This document shows positions 1 to 6,817 of a DNA stretch of 30,061 nucleotides, piece by piece. The notes beneath the pieces were generated by a model. It saw only the letters and a list, made by a program, of their open reading frames with translations, was not told the origin of the DNA and did not search any database. Source of the DNA: JBEKSX01 sp049516635 (GTDB lineage: Bacteria > Bacteroidota > Ignavibacteria > Tepidaquicellales > OLB5). Each line of letters begins with the position of its first letter. Within the stretch, counting starts at the first letter, position 1. The position numbers were made by a program, and so were the translations under genes. The stretch spans positions 1 through 30,061 of the forward strand of contig JBEKSX010000056.1 in assembly GCA_049516635.1 (NCBI GenBank), given 5' to 3'.

Positions 1-26
1 ATTAATATTGGAAGAAGCTGCTTTAG

Positions 27-965
27 TTATACTGCTGCACCGCTTCTTATCTCTTCAAGTATTTCTTTACCGCCTTTATCAAGCAAAATCTGTGCAAGCC
101 GCTTTCCCAGTTCTTCCGGTTCGGAAGCTCCACCCGTAATTTGTTCTCTCACTACCTTTTTGCCGTCAAGGCTTCCTATCATACCTTCAAGTATTAAGAT
201 TGTCCTGTTTTTCACTTCCGAGCATATCCCTATCGGCACCTGGCAGCCGCCCTCAAGAAATCGAAGAAAACTTCTCTCAGCTGTTGTTTCAATGAAACTG
301 ATCTCATCGTGAAGTACTTTTACCAGTTCGATTATATCCCCTTCATCCTGCCTTGTCTCGATAGCCATTACTCCCTGTCCTGCGGCAGGCAGTATAATAC
401 CTGTTGGGATAATATGTTTTACCTTTGCTTCGAGAGAAAGACGGAGTAATCCCGCATAAGCGAGAACTAAACCATCATAAGAGGATTCCTCAAATTTTCT
501 TAACCGCGTAAGTACGTTTCCGCGGATATCTACGATTTTCAGATCATCCCTGAAATTCAGGAGCTGGCACCTTCTCCGCAGGCTTCCCGTAGCAACCACC
601 GCCCCTTCTGGCAGCTCAACGAGTGAGGGATATTTATTCGAAATAAATGCGTCTCTACGTTCGGCTCTTTCGGTCACCGCACATATAACCAGCCCCTCCG
701 GCTGCTCTGTGGGCAGGTCCTTCAGGCTGTGAACTGCAAGGTCTATCTTCCCATCGAGAAGTGATTGTTCTATCTCCTTAGTAAACAGACCTTTATCTCC
801 AATTTTGGATAAAGCCGTATCCAGAACCTTATCCCCTTTGGTTTTGATAATTTCGATTGATACGGTTAACTCAGGGTAATTTGTCCTGAGCTTGCTTTTA
901 ACCCAATTAGTCTGCCACAGGGCTAATTCACTGCCCCTCGAACCGATTACTATCTCTCTTTTCAT
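27..965 (-). CDS. hemC: Porphobilinogen deaminase (hydroxymethylbilane synthase)
   Basis: Joins four porphobilinogen molecules into hydroxymethylbilane in the cytosolic tetrapyrrole (heme) pathway. The 312 residues match the usual family length. Asp83 in HSLKDLP is the expected catalytic acid. Cys241 in LEGGCQVPIG is the expected attachment site of the dipyrromethane cofactor. The N-terminal GSRGSELALWQ and the GSLRRRCQL segment (about 127-136) are also family signatures. The ATG at 963-965 overlaps the hemA stop by 4 nt (ATGA), so translation is probably coupled. It is the last gene of the hemX-hemA-hemC set. Only 26 nt lie beyond its stop, so whether hemD follows cannot be seen. No odd residues were noticed. 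Confidence 0.97.
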   Translation of the reverse strand: MKREIVIGSRGSELALWQTNWVKSKLRTNYPELTVSIEIIKTKGDKVLDTALSKIGDKGLFTKEIEQSLLDGKIDLAVHSLKDLPTEQPEGLVICAVTERAERRDAFISNKYPSLVELPEGAVVATGSLRRRCQLLNFRDDLKIVDIRGNVLTRLRKFEESSYDGLVLAYAGLLRLSLEAKVKHIIPTGIILPAAGQGVMAIETRQDEGDIIELVKVLHDEISFIETTAERSFLRFLEGGCQVPIGICSEVKNRTILILEGMIGSLDGKKVVREQITGGASEPEELGKRLAQILLDKGGKEILEEIRSGAAV

Positions 966-2290
966 CCTTTAGTAATATCGCTTTGATCTTGCAGTCCGAA
1001 TAGCTTCCTGATAAGCTCCAGCCGGTTTATCCTGTTCTTCTGGTCTGGAAGCTCATCCTTTGCAATGATCTCGTGCAGGTTCGGTACAGTAGTTTTTAAT
1101 ATTTTATTTACAATGTTCTTCGTAACATTTTCCAGCATAACTCTTTCTTCCTCTGAAAACCCGTTCGAATTCTTCCGCATTTCGCCAAGCCTTATGTTCT
1201 CAAACTTATCTTCGATCTCTTTTATCGTAGGGACCAATTGCTGTGTATAGAACCACGTAAAGAAGTTCTCCAGTTCTTCCTGTATGATCCTGTGAACTTC
1301 CGGTATCTCGGCTTTTCTTTTTTCAAAGTTCGCATCAACTATTGCATTCAGGTCATCAATGTTCTTAAGGAACACATTGCCTATCTTATCTGCACGGGGG
1401 TCTATGTCCCTCGGGACCGCTATGTCTATTATCAGCATCGGGTCAGCTGATTTGTGCCTCCCCGCTTTTTTAAAATCTTCATATGTCAGGATAAATTCGG
1501 ATGAAGATGTCGAGCTGATAATTATGTCAAATTCATTTAGTCTAATCTTCACTGAATCAAAATCCAGGACTTCGCTTTCATTCCTGATGAACTCATTCAG
1601 CTTTTCAAGCAGAGCTACGGCATGTTCTTTGGTCCTGTTTGCTATGCTTATCTTCCTGACTCTCTTCTTCAGAAGGCTTTCTGCCGTCAGTTCGGCAGTC
1701 TCCCCTGCTCCGAGAACGAGTATCGATCTGTTCTGCAGGTCCCCGAATATCTTTAAGGCGAGTTCGACGGCAGCGAAGCTGACCGATACCGCTCCCTCAT
1801 AGATCGAAGTTTCCGTTTTTGTCCTCTTGCCTACCTGAAGTGCTTTCTGGCAAAGCTTGTTTAACACTTTTCCTATCGTTCCGTTGTTCACGGCTAGCTG
1901 GTACGCTTCTTTCAGCTGGTGAAGTACTTGTGAATCACCTACCACCATCGAATCTATGCTCGAAGCTACCCTGAAAATATGATCTGCAGCTTCAGATGAA
2001 CGCATTTCATATATGTGTTCTCCTTTAACAATGCCTGCGGTGTCTTTAAAAGTTAGCAGAAGATCTTTATACCTTTCAAGCCTGTCGTTTTCATCAGCGA
2101 GCACACCGTATAATTCCGTCCGGTTGCAGGTCGAGAGCAGCAAGAACTCATCCAGGCTGTTCTTCAATCTTTCCGAAAAACGCGTTATCTCTGCTTCGGT
2201 TAGAAATATCTTTTCCCTCACTTCCACGGGTGCGGTCCTGTGGTTCACTCCTATCGAGAATAATGCAGGATGTCCTTCAGTATACTTCAA
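962..2290 (-). CDS. hemA: Glutamyl-tRNA reductase
   Basis: Reduces glutamyl-tRNA(Glu) to glutamate-1-semialdehyde with NADPH, the first committed step of C5-pathway tetrapyrrole synthesis. The N-terminal catalytic domain shows GVNHRTAPVEVRE (14-26) and the nucleophile Cys55 in LLSTCNRTELYG. His104 lies in the helix before SSIDSMVVGD. The NADPH-binding Rossmann domain begins near VLGAGETAE (about 192-200), followed by a C-terminal dimerisation helix region. The usual GE-QILGQVK segment reads GDSQVLHQLK here, a variant I associate with Bacteroidota enzymes. The start is TTG (2288-2290): the catalytic domain needs this N-terminus and there is no in-frame ATG nearby. It sits 7 nt after the upstream HemX-like gene and overlaps hemC by 4 nt. 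Confidence 0.96.
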   Translation of the reverse strand: MKYTEGHPALFSIGVNHRTAPVEVREKIFLTEAEITRFSERLKNSLDEFLLLSTCNRTELYGVLADENDRLERYKDLLLTFKDTAGIVKGEHIYEMRSSEAADHIFRVASSIDSMVVGDSQVLHQLKEAYQLAVNNGTIGKVLNKLCQKALQVGKRTKTETSIYEGAVSVSFAAVELALKIFGDLQNRSILVLGAGETAELTAESLLKKRVRKISIANRTKEHAVALLEKLNEFIRNESEVLDFDSVKIRLNEFDIIISSTSSSEFILTYEDFKKAGRHKSADPMLIIDIAVPRDIDPRADKIGNVFLKNIDDLNAIVDANFEKRKAEIPEVHRIIQEELENFFTWFYTQQLVPTIKEIEDKFENIRLGEMRKNSNGFSEEERVMLENVTKNIVNKILKTTVPNLHEIIAKDELPDQKNRINRLELIRKLFGLQDQSDITKG

Positions 2291-2297
2291 TTGCTTC

Positions 2298-3131
2298 TCA
2301 ATAAAATTTGTGAAAACTGCTCAGAAAAACGTTTACCACAGTGATCGATATGATCGTGAATATAAATCCGCCGAATGCCAGCGTCATAATAGTTTTGCTT
2401 TTGAAATTCCCCAGCTTTCTGCTTAAAAATCCGAGCGTATATAAAAGCCATATTATCAATGTTGTTATAAGCTTCGGGTCAAAATATGAAAAATCTTTTA
2501 TTGCCCTCGGCAGCCATACAACCCCGATGATAATCGTTAGAGTGAGAAATATGAAACCGAATGTGATGGCACTGAACGCCAGCTGTTCCAGAAGATGCAA
2601 GGAAGGCAATCTCTTATACACCGACCCGAACCTGTTCTCTTTTATCTGGTTATAGAGCAGGATATACAAAAAACCGTAAATTCCCGAAACTGTAATTGCC
2701 GAGTATCCTATCATAGCAGATGTGACATGAAATCCCAGCAGCCAGTTCTTCAGAACAGGGTTTATTTCTTTCAGCTCCTCGATAAAAATTGATGATATTA
2801 TCTGTAGTATTCCAGCTATCAATAAAATAAAAAATCCGGTATCTCTGACATTTGTTTTGAATTCGATATAGAGGTAACTTAGCGTGATGCTGAAAGAAAG
2901 GAGAGTAAATATCTCGAAAATAGTTGTTATCGGCGGATGTCCGAAATGAAGGCTCCTCACAATGAAATATACCGCCTGCAGGAGAATAAGCGAAACTAAC
3001 AATACTCTTCTGTAACTATAAAGAGATGACGAATCTGTGCCTTTTTTGCTAAAAAAGCAAATTCCGTAGATCGAGATGGTCAAAACATAAACTACAGGCA
3101 GAAAAATATTGAGTAATTCTATTAAAAACAT
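2298..3131 (-). CDS. HemX/CcsA-like multi-helix membrane protein
   Basis: An integral membrane protein of 277 residues with about eight hydrophobic helices, belonging to the cytochrome c assembly (CcsA/HemX) superfamily. The tryptophan-rich heme-handling loop of true CcsA is degenerate: the W-x-W-D-P-K region reads YFDPK near residue 217. Conserved histidines remain in HVTSAMIGYS and near the C-terminus (SSFHKFY). Bacillus HemX is almost the same length and lies in the same cluster with hemA and hemC, which favours HemX over CcsA. HemX in Bacillus lowers glutamyl-tRNA reductase levels; a similar role here is inference. The ATG at 3129-3131 is preferred over a TTG one codon upstream. It is first in the operon, with a possible promoter at 3150-3178. 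Confidence 0.85.
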   Translation of the reverse strand: MFLIELLNIFLPVVYVLTISIYGICFFSKKGTDSSSLYSYRRVLLVSLILLQAVYFIVRSLHFGHPPITTIFEIFTLLSFSITLSYLYIEFKTNVRDTGFFILLIAGILQIISSIFIEELKEINPVLKNWLLGFHVTSAMIGYSAITVSGIYGFLYILLYNQIKENRFGSVYKRLPSLHLLEQLAFSAITFGFIFLTLTIIIGVVWLPRAIKDFSYFDPKLITTLIIWLLYTLGFLSRKLGNFKSKTIMTLAFGGFIFTIISITVVNVFLSSFHKFY

Positions 3132-3149
3132 CAAAATCTAAATTTAGGC

Positions 3150-3178
3150 AAAATACGAAATGTGAAATAAATTATCAA
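3150..3178 (-). promoter_or_regulatory. Candidate sigma-70-type promoter of the hemX-hemA-hemC operon
   Basis: Read on the minus strand, TTGATA (3173-3178) is followed after exactly 17 nt by TATTTT (3150-3155). The predicted transcription start would lie near 3143, about a dozen bases before the ATG. The match is five of six and four of six to consensus in very AT-rich DNA, so chance cannot be excluded. Confidence 0.4.
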
Positions 3179-3508
3179 AGAGATTAATTTCAATCCCCAG
3201 CTAAACCACTATTAATTAAGTGCTTAATAATTTGAATGCTTTTTAACATTAAATAGTTTCAATCAAAATTTGACCTATGGCAGTCTCATTGAACAAAATT
3301 CCTTGTCAGACATGAACATTAAATATTATTCAAAGCTAAATAGTATTGTAATCTCTTAACCAATTTGTGAAAGAAATTCTGACACTGCAGTTTCCAGAAA
3401 ATTTCCTGCAACATTGAGTAATTACTTTAAAAAAATTGCTTTTTCATCGCAAATAAGAATGTCTTTTTTAATATATAAAGATTCATTATAATAATATCGT
3501 AAACCCGG
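3179..3508. other. AT-rich divergent intergenic region
   Basis: This stretch separates the divergently transcribed heme operon and the hydrolase gene. It has no open frame with recognisable protein sequence, no strong hairpin and no repeats like those at 6640-9096. A TATAAT at 3487-3492 precedes the hydrolase ATG, but no good -35 lies at the right distance and the leader would be very short, so it is not listed as a promoter. Confidence 0.6.
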
Positions 3509-4888
3509 ATGAAAAAGTTCATTGCATACATATTTCTTTTACAGGTAATACTTTCTCCCTCACTTTTGAGAGCTGCCGATCCTGAAGACCTTGCGGGTCA
3601 CTGGAACGGGTACTCTGTTTATAAAACCAACACTCTTTATTTCACAACAGACTTCCATAAAGATTCCGTATCGTTCACCGCTGTATTCAATTCCGATGAA
3701 GAGATGGCGTTCGAAATACCTCTAATGAATTTAAAAGCTACAAGAGACAGTGTATTCTACATAATGAATGTTGGTTCCGAAACATGGAATTTTTCAGCAT
3801 ATTACTATCATAACAAAGTAAAAGGAATAGTTCAGAAGGGAAACCTGACCGGGGATTTTCAGCTCGAGAGAGAGGATGCCCCGAAGATAAAATATACACG
3901 AAGAGATACTACCTTCACGAATGAATCGGTTACACTTGCAGGCACGCTCTATATCCCGAACGGACAGGGTCCCTTTCCTGCAATAATATTCATGCCCGGT
4001 TCGGGTGATGAAAGCAGAACAGGATCAGCATATCTCGCGCAGCATTTTTCGCAAATGGGATATGTAATTCTGATATATGATAAACGCGGTGTGAACAAAT
4101 CTACCGGGGACTGGCACACCTCGAATTTTACAGACCTGGCTCATGATTGCATCGCGGGAATAAAATTACTGCAAGGGGTGCCCCTTGTCATTAAAGATAA
4201 GATAGGCGTTTACGGACATGGCGAGAGCGGAGCTATCTGTCCCCTTGTGCTCAACCTATTTCCCGGAGCAGCATTTACTATAAGTGCATCGAGCGCCGGC
4301 GTTCCGATGATCGAATCCTTTGAGTATGAGGCTAAGAGCAGATTAAGCAAAGTACTTTCATCGAATCAGCTGGAGATGGTACTTCCTTTAGTCAAACTTC
4401 AGGCTGATTATGCGCTCACCATGGACGGCTGGAATAAAATTGAAGAAGCCAATGAGTTATATTCAGGCGAAAAATGGTATGAGGATTTTGTTCAACCTCC
4501 GCCGCAGGATGACTGGTGGTATTCATATTATAATAAAATTGGTAATTATAATCCCGTGGATTTCTGGAAAAATGTAAAGCAGCCGGTCTTATTATTGAAA
4601 GGTGAGCACGATGGTGTAACTCCCGGTTATCCTACATTTCAGAACATAGAAGAAGCGCTGAAGAGGAGCGGTTGTATTCAATATAAAATAGTGTTCTTCC
4701 CGAATACAGACCACGATTTCCATGTGATAGATAGAAATAATGTATTCTGGTACAAAAGTATACCAAATTTCTGCGAGACTATATCGGACTGGCTTAAGAA
4801 GAACAATTTTGTACCTGATAAAAATGCGTTAAAACCGCTCAAGAAAAATAACGCCGATGAAGACGAAGAGGATAATGATAATGAATGA
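3509..4888 (+). CDS. Secreted alpha/beta-hydrolase with rearranged nucleophile motif
   Basis: A 459-residue protein with a signal peptide (MKKFIAYIFL..., cleavage probably near residue 22) and an N-terminal beta-rich domain (about 25-125). An alpha/beta-hydrolase domain of the dienelactone-hydrolase/dipeptidyl-peptidase type follows (about 130-435). Expected family features are the oxyanion-side PGSGDES (163-169), YDKRGVNKSTG (190-200), the acid Asp368 in GEHDGVTP and His402 in NTDHDFH. The nucleophile elbow, normally GHSEGG or GHSQGG in this family, reads GHGESG (236-241): Gly replaces Ser at 238 and Ser appears at 240. The enzyme may be inactive or use a shifted serine. The tail is highly acidic (DEDEEDNDNE). 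The substrate cannot be inferred. The start is an ATG followed by a typical signal sequence. Confidence 0.88.
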   Translation: MKKFIAYIFLLQVILSPSLLRAADPEDLAGHWNGYSVYKTNTLYFTTDFHKDSVSFTAVFNSDEEMAFEIPLMNLKATRDSVFYIMNVGSETWNFSAYYYHNKVKGIVQKGNLTGDFQLEREDAPKIKYTRRDTTFTNESVTLAGTLYIPNGQGPFPAIIFMPGSGDESRTGSAYLAQHFSQMGYVILIYDKRGVNKSTGDWHTSNFTDLAHDCIAGIKLLQGVPLVIKDKIGVYGHGESGAICPLVLNLFPGAAFTISASSAGVPMIESFEYEAKSRLSKVLSSNQLEMVLPLVKLQADYALTMDGWNKIEEANELYSGEKWYEDFVQPPPQDDWWYSYYNKIGNYNPVDFWKNVKQPVLLLKGEHDGVTPGYPTFQNIEEALKRSGCIQYKIVFFPNTDHDFHVIDRNNVFWYKSIPNFCETISDWLKKNNFVPDKNALKPLKKNNADEDEEDNDNE

Positions 4889-4895
4889 TTTGAGT

Positions 4896-4950
4896 TGTGT
4901 CAGTCCCCGCAGGGGCGGGCATGCTGCCTAGACGGATGTGACCTGACACA
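4896..4950. repeat. Imperfect palindromic intergenic element
   Basis: The arms TGTGTCAG (4896-4903) and CTGACACA (4943-4950) are exact inverted repeats. They enclose a GC-rich core with a small CCCCGC/GGCGGG stem. The element lies 8 nt after the hydrolase stop and before the next start. It has no T-tract, so it looks more like a dispersed palindrome than a factor-independent terminator. Confidence 0.6.
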
Positions 4951-4988
4951 TGTATGATATCAATACAACAACATAGGGGGCAAATTCC

Positions 4989-6632
4989 TTGAAAAAAATA
5001 TTACTACTATTTACCTTTATAACTTTATTAACCTTACAAACTTTACAAACCAACTTTGCCCAGGTTACACAGGAATGGGTGGCAACCTATAGCGGAGGTG
5101 CACAAAATCTTGGTGCAAGATGTATGGCATTGGATACGAACGGAAATATTTATGTAACGGGTATCATAATACAACCTTCCACAAGCAACGATATTGCTAC
5201 TGTCAAATACAATACGAATGGAGTTCAGCAATGGGTTGCAATATTTAATAGCAGTAATAATGGACCTGACTTAGTATCGGCAATTACTACGGATATGAGC
5301 GGCTATATATATCTAACAGGTACTAACTATACACCACAAGGAGGAAATTATGCATTTATAACCGTGAAATATAATACAAACGGTGTTCAGCAGTGGTTAG
5401 CGAATTACATTGGACCTTACGGGACCGGTGAATCTAACGATATTGCAGTCGATAAACAGGGGAATGTTTATATTACGGGTTATACAATAAATAATGATCC
5501 AAACGCCAGCAGATATTTTATTACAATTAAATACAATTCAAGTGGAGCACAGCAATGGGTTCGCACATATGGAGCGGCAGGGCAATTCGGGAGTTATGCA
5601 TTAGGTGGAAGAGCAAATACTTTAGATGATTCTGCTAATGTTTATGTTACGGGAAATATACAAGGTGGTGGATCTCCATATTTTACAACAATAAAATATA
5701 ATTCTAATGGCGTACAACAATGGGTTGTATCAGAATTAAGTATATATGGTTCTGGAAAAAGAATTTGTTTGGATAATTCTAGAAATGTTATTACAGCCGG
5801 TTATGCCCAAATAAGCAGTCAACCTTATTTTGTTACAGTAAAATACAATAACAATGGTGTTAATCAATGGGTATCTACAATATATTGTGGAGTTAATGCT
5901 ACTGTTAATGGATTGACAACTGATAACTCAGGGAATGTATATATTGGTAGCACAATGATTATTACCTCTAGTCATTTTGGCATTGCAACGATAAAATATA
6001 ATCAAAATGGCGTTCAGCAGTGGTTGCAAACGTATACAGGTTCTGGAAATAATGGTTATTATGGTGGTGGATTAGTTTTAGATAGTTTGTCAAATGTTTA
6101 TGTTACAGGAACCAGTACCAATGCTAATAATAATTATGATTATACAACAATTAAATACAACGTCAATGGTACGCAGGAATGGTTAATCACATATAACAGT
6201 ACCGGCAATTTAGATGATTATTCACAAGATATAAAAATAGATAAAAACAGAAATATCTTCGTTACAGGAGGGAGTAATTCTGCGTTTGTTACAATCAAAT
6301 ATTCACAGCCAAACTCTATTAAGAAAATTTCCACCGAAGTTCCTAGTGAATTTAACTTATCCCAAAATTACCCCAACCCCTTCAACCCGTCAACAAAGAT
6401 AAAGTTTGATATTCCTGATTTCCCCCTTATGAAGGGGGCCAGGGGGATGAGTGTTCGGTTAACCATCTACGATCTCCTCGGCCGTGAAGTTGCTACTTTG
6501 GTACACGAACCGCTCCAACCCGGCACATACGAAGTTGAATTCGATGGTACAAATTATCCAAGCGGGGTATATTTTTATAGGTTGACAGCAGGAAACTATA
6601 CAAATACTAAAAAATTGGTTTTACTAAAATAA
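4989..6632 (+). CDS. T9SS-exported beta-propeller (SBBP-like repeats)
   Basis: A 547-residue secreted protein. A signal peptide occupies about residues 1-24 (ends NFAQ). Eight repeats of roughly 50-60 residues follow (about 28-440), each pairing a D-x-x-GN-x-YVTG strand with a TIKYN-x-NG-x-QQW strand. This is the SBBP/beta-propeller pattern. The C-terminus carries a type A T9SS sorting domain: NYPNPFNPSTKIKFDIP, then LTIYDLLGREVATL and YPSGVYFYRLTAG. It should cross the outer membrane by T9SS and be released or surface-attached; ligand unknown. The start is TTG (4989-4991) with AGGGGG at 4975-4980. An in-frame stop lies just upstream and no ATG is available. Residues 478-487 are an extra segment encoded by a palindromic repeat, and the signal peptide is partly encoded by a 9-bp repeat. 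Confidence 0.9.
   Translation: MKKILLLFTFITLLTLQTLQTNFAQVTQEWVATYSGGAQNLGARCMALDTNGNIYVTGIIIQPSTSNDIATVKYNTNGVQQWVAIFNSSNNGPDLVSAITTDMSGYIYLTGTNYTPQGGNYAFITVKYNTNGVQQWLANYIGPYGTGESNDIAVDKQGNVYITGYTINNDPNASRYFITIKYNSSGAQQWVRTYGAAGQFGSYALGGRANTLDDSANVYVTGNIQGGGSPYFTTIKYNSNGVQQWVVSELSIYGSGKRICLDNSRNVITAGYAQISSQPYFVTVKYNNNGVNQWVSTIYCGVNATVNGLTTDNSGNVYIGSTMIITSSHFGIATIKYNQNGVQQWLQTYTGSGNNGYYGGGLVLDSLSNVYVTGTSTNANNNYDYTTIKYNVNGTQEWLITYNSTGNLDDYSQDIKIDKNRNIFVTGGSNSAFVTIKYSQPNSIKKISTEVPSEFNLSQNYPNPFNPSTKIKFDIPDFPLMKGARGMSVRLTIYDLLGREVATLVHEPLQPGTYEVEFDGTNYPSGVYFYRLTAGNYTNTKKLVLLK
5015..5049 (+). repeat. Nonamer repeat inside the signal-peptide codons
   Basis: Four consecutive units close to CYTTAYRAA occur here: CTTTATAA (one base short), CTTTATTAA, CCTTACAAA and CTTTACAAA. 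They encode the TLLTLQTLQT part of the signal peptide. The same nonamer consensus forms the nine-copy array at 9016-9096. Confidence 0.6.
6420..6449 (+). repeat. Interspersed palindrome carried in frame inside the T9SS domain
   Basis: CCCCCTT (6422-6428) and AAGGGGG (6432-6438) are exact arms around a 3-nt loop, followed by a G-rich tail. The 30 bp translate to FPLMKGARGM between the conserved FDIP and LTIYD segments. The two other sorting domains in this window have only about six residues between those segments. Confidence 0.7.
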
Positions 6633-6639
6633 ACCTGTC

Positions 6640-6731
6640 ATTCCTGCGAAGGCAGGAATCCATTTGGTAAAATTTGAGGTGGAGTCGGGTCTTCCTGACC
6701 CGACTCGTGTCGGGAGAGGAACTCCCGACAC
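6640..6731. repeat. Three stacked palindromic elements
   Basis: Three perfect stems lie in 92 bp. ATTCCTGC/GCAGGAAT is at 6640-6647 and 6652-6659 with a 4-nt loop. GAGTCGGGTC/GACCCGACTC is at 6682-6691 and 6697-6706 with a 5-nt loop. GTGTCGGGAG/CTCCCGACAC is at 6707-6716 and 6722-6731 with a 5-nt loop. The second and third abut without a gap. They begin 8 nt after the T9SS gene stop. The first resembles the widespread CATTCCTGCGAAGGCAGGAATC class of dispersed repeat. Confidence 0.85.
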
Positions 6732-6746
6732 CACATTTACTGGCGT

Positions 6747-6783
6747 AAAAAAAGGGTTTGATAAATCAAACCCCTATTTTTTT
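6747..6783. terminator. Bidirectional intrinsic terminator between convergent genes
   Basis: A stem GGGTTTGA (6754-6761) pairs with TCAAACCC (6766-6773). It is preceded by seven A (6747-6753) and followed by a T-rich run (6776-6783). The A-run and T-run let it stop transcription from both sides: the plus-strand propeller gene and the minus-strand VWA gene converge here. Confidence 0.88.
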
Positions 6784-6817
6784 ACTTTGTTTCACTCCAC
6801 AGTGGCGGATCACGTCC

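Noticed and set aside
3464..3492. Promoter with TATAAT at 3487-3492 for the hydrolase gene
   Set aside because: No acceptable -35 at 16-18 nt and a transcription start only about ten bases before the ATG; AT-rich DNA yields such hexamers by chance.
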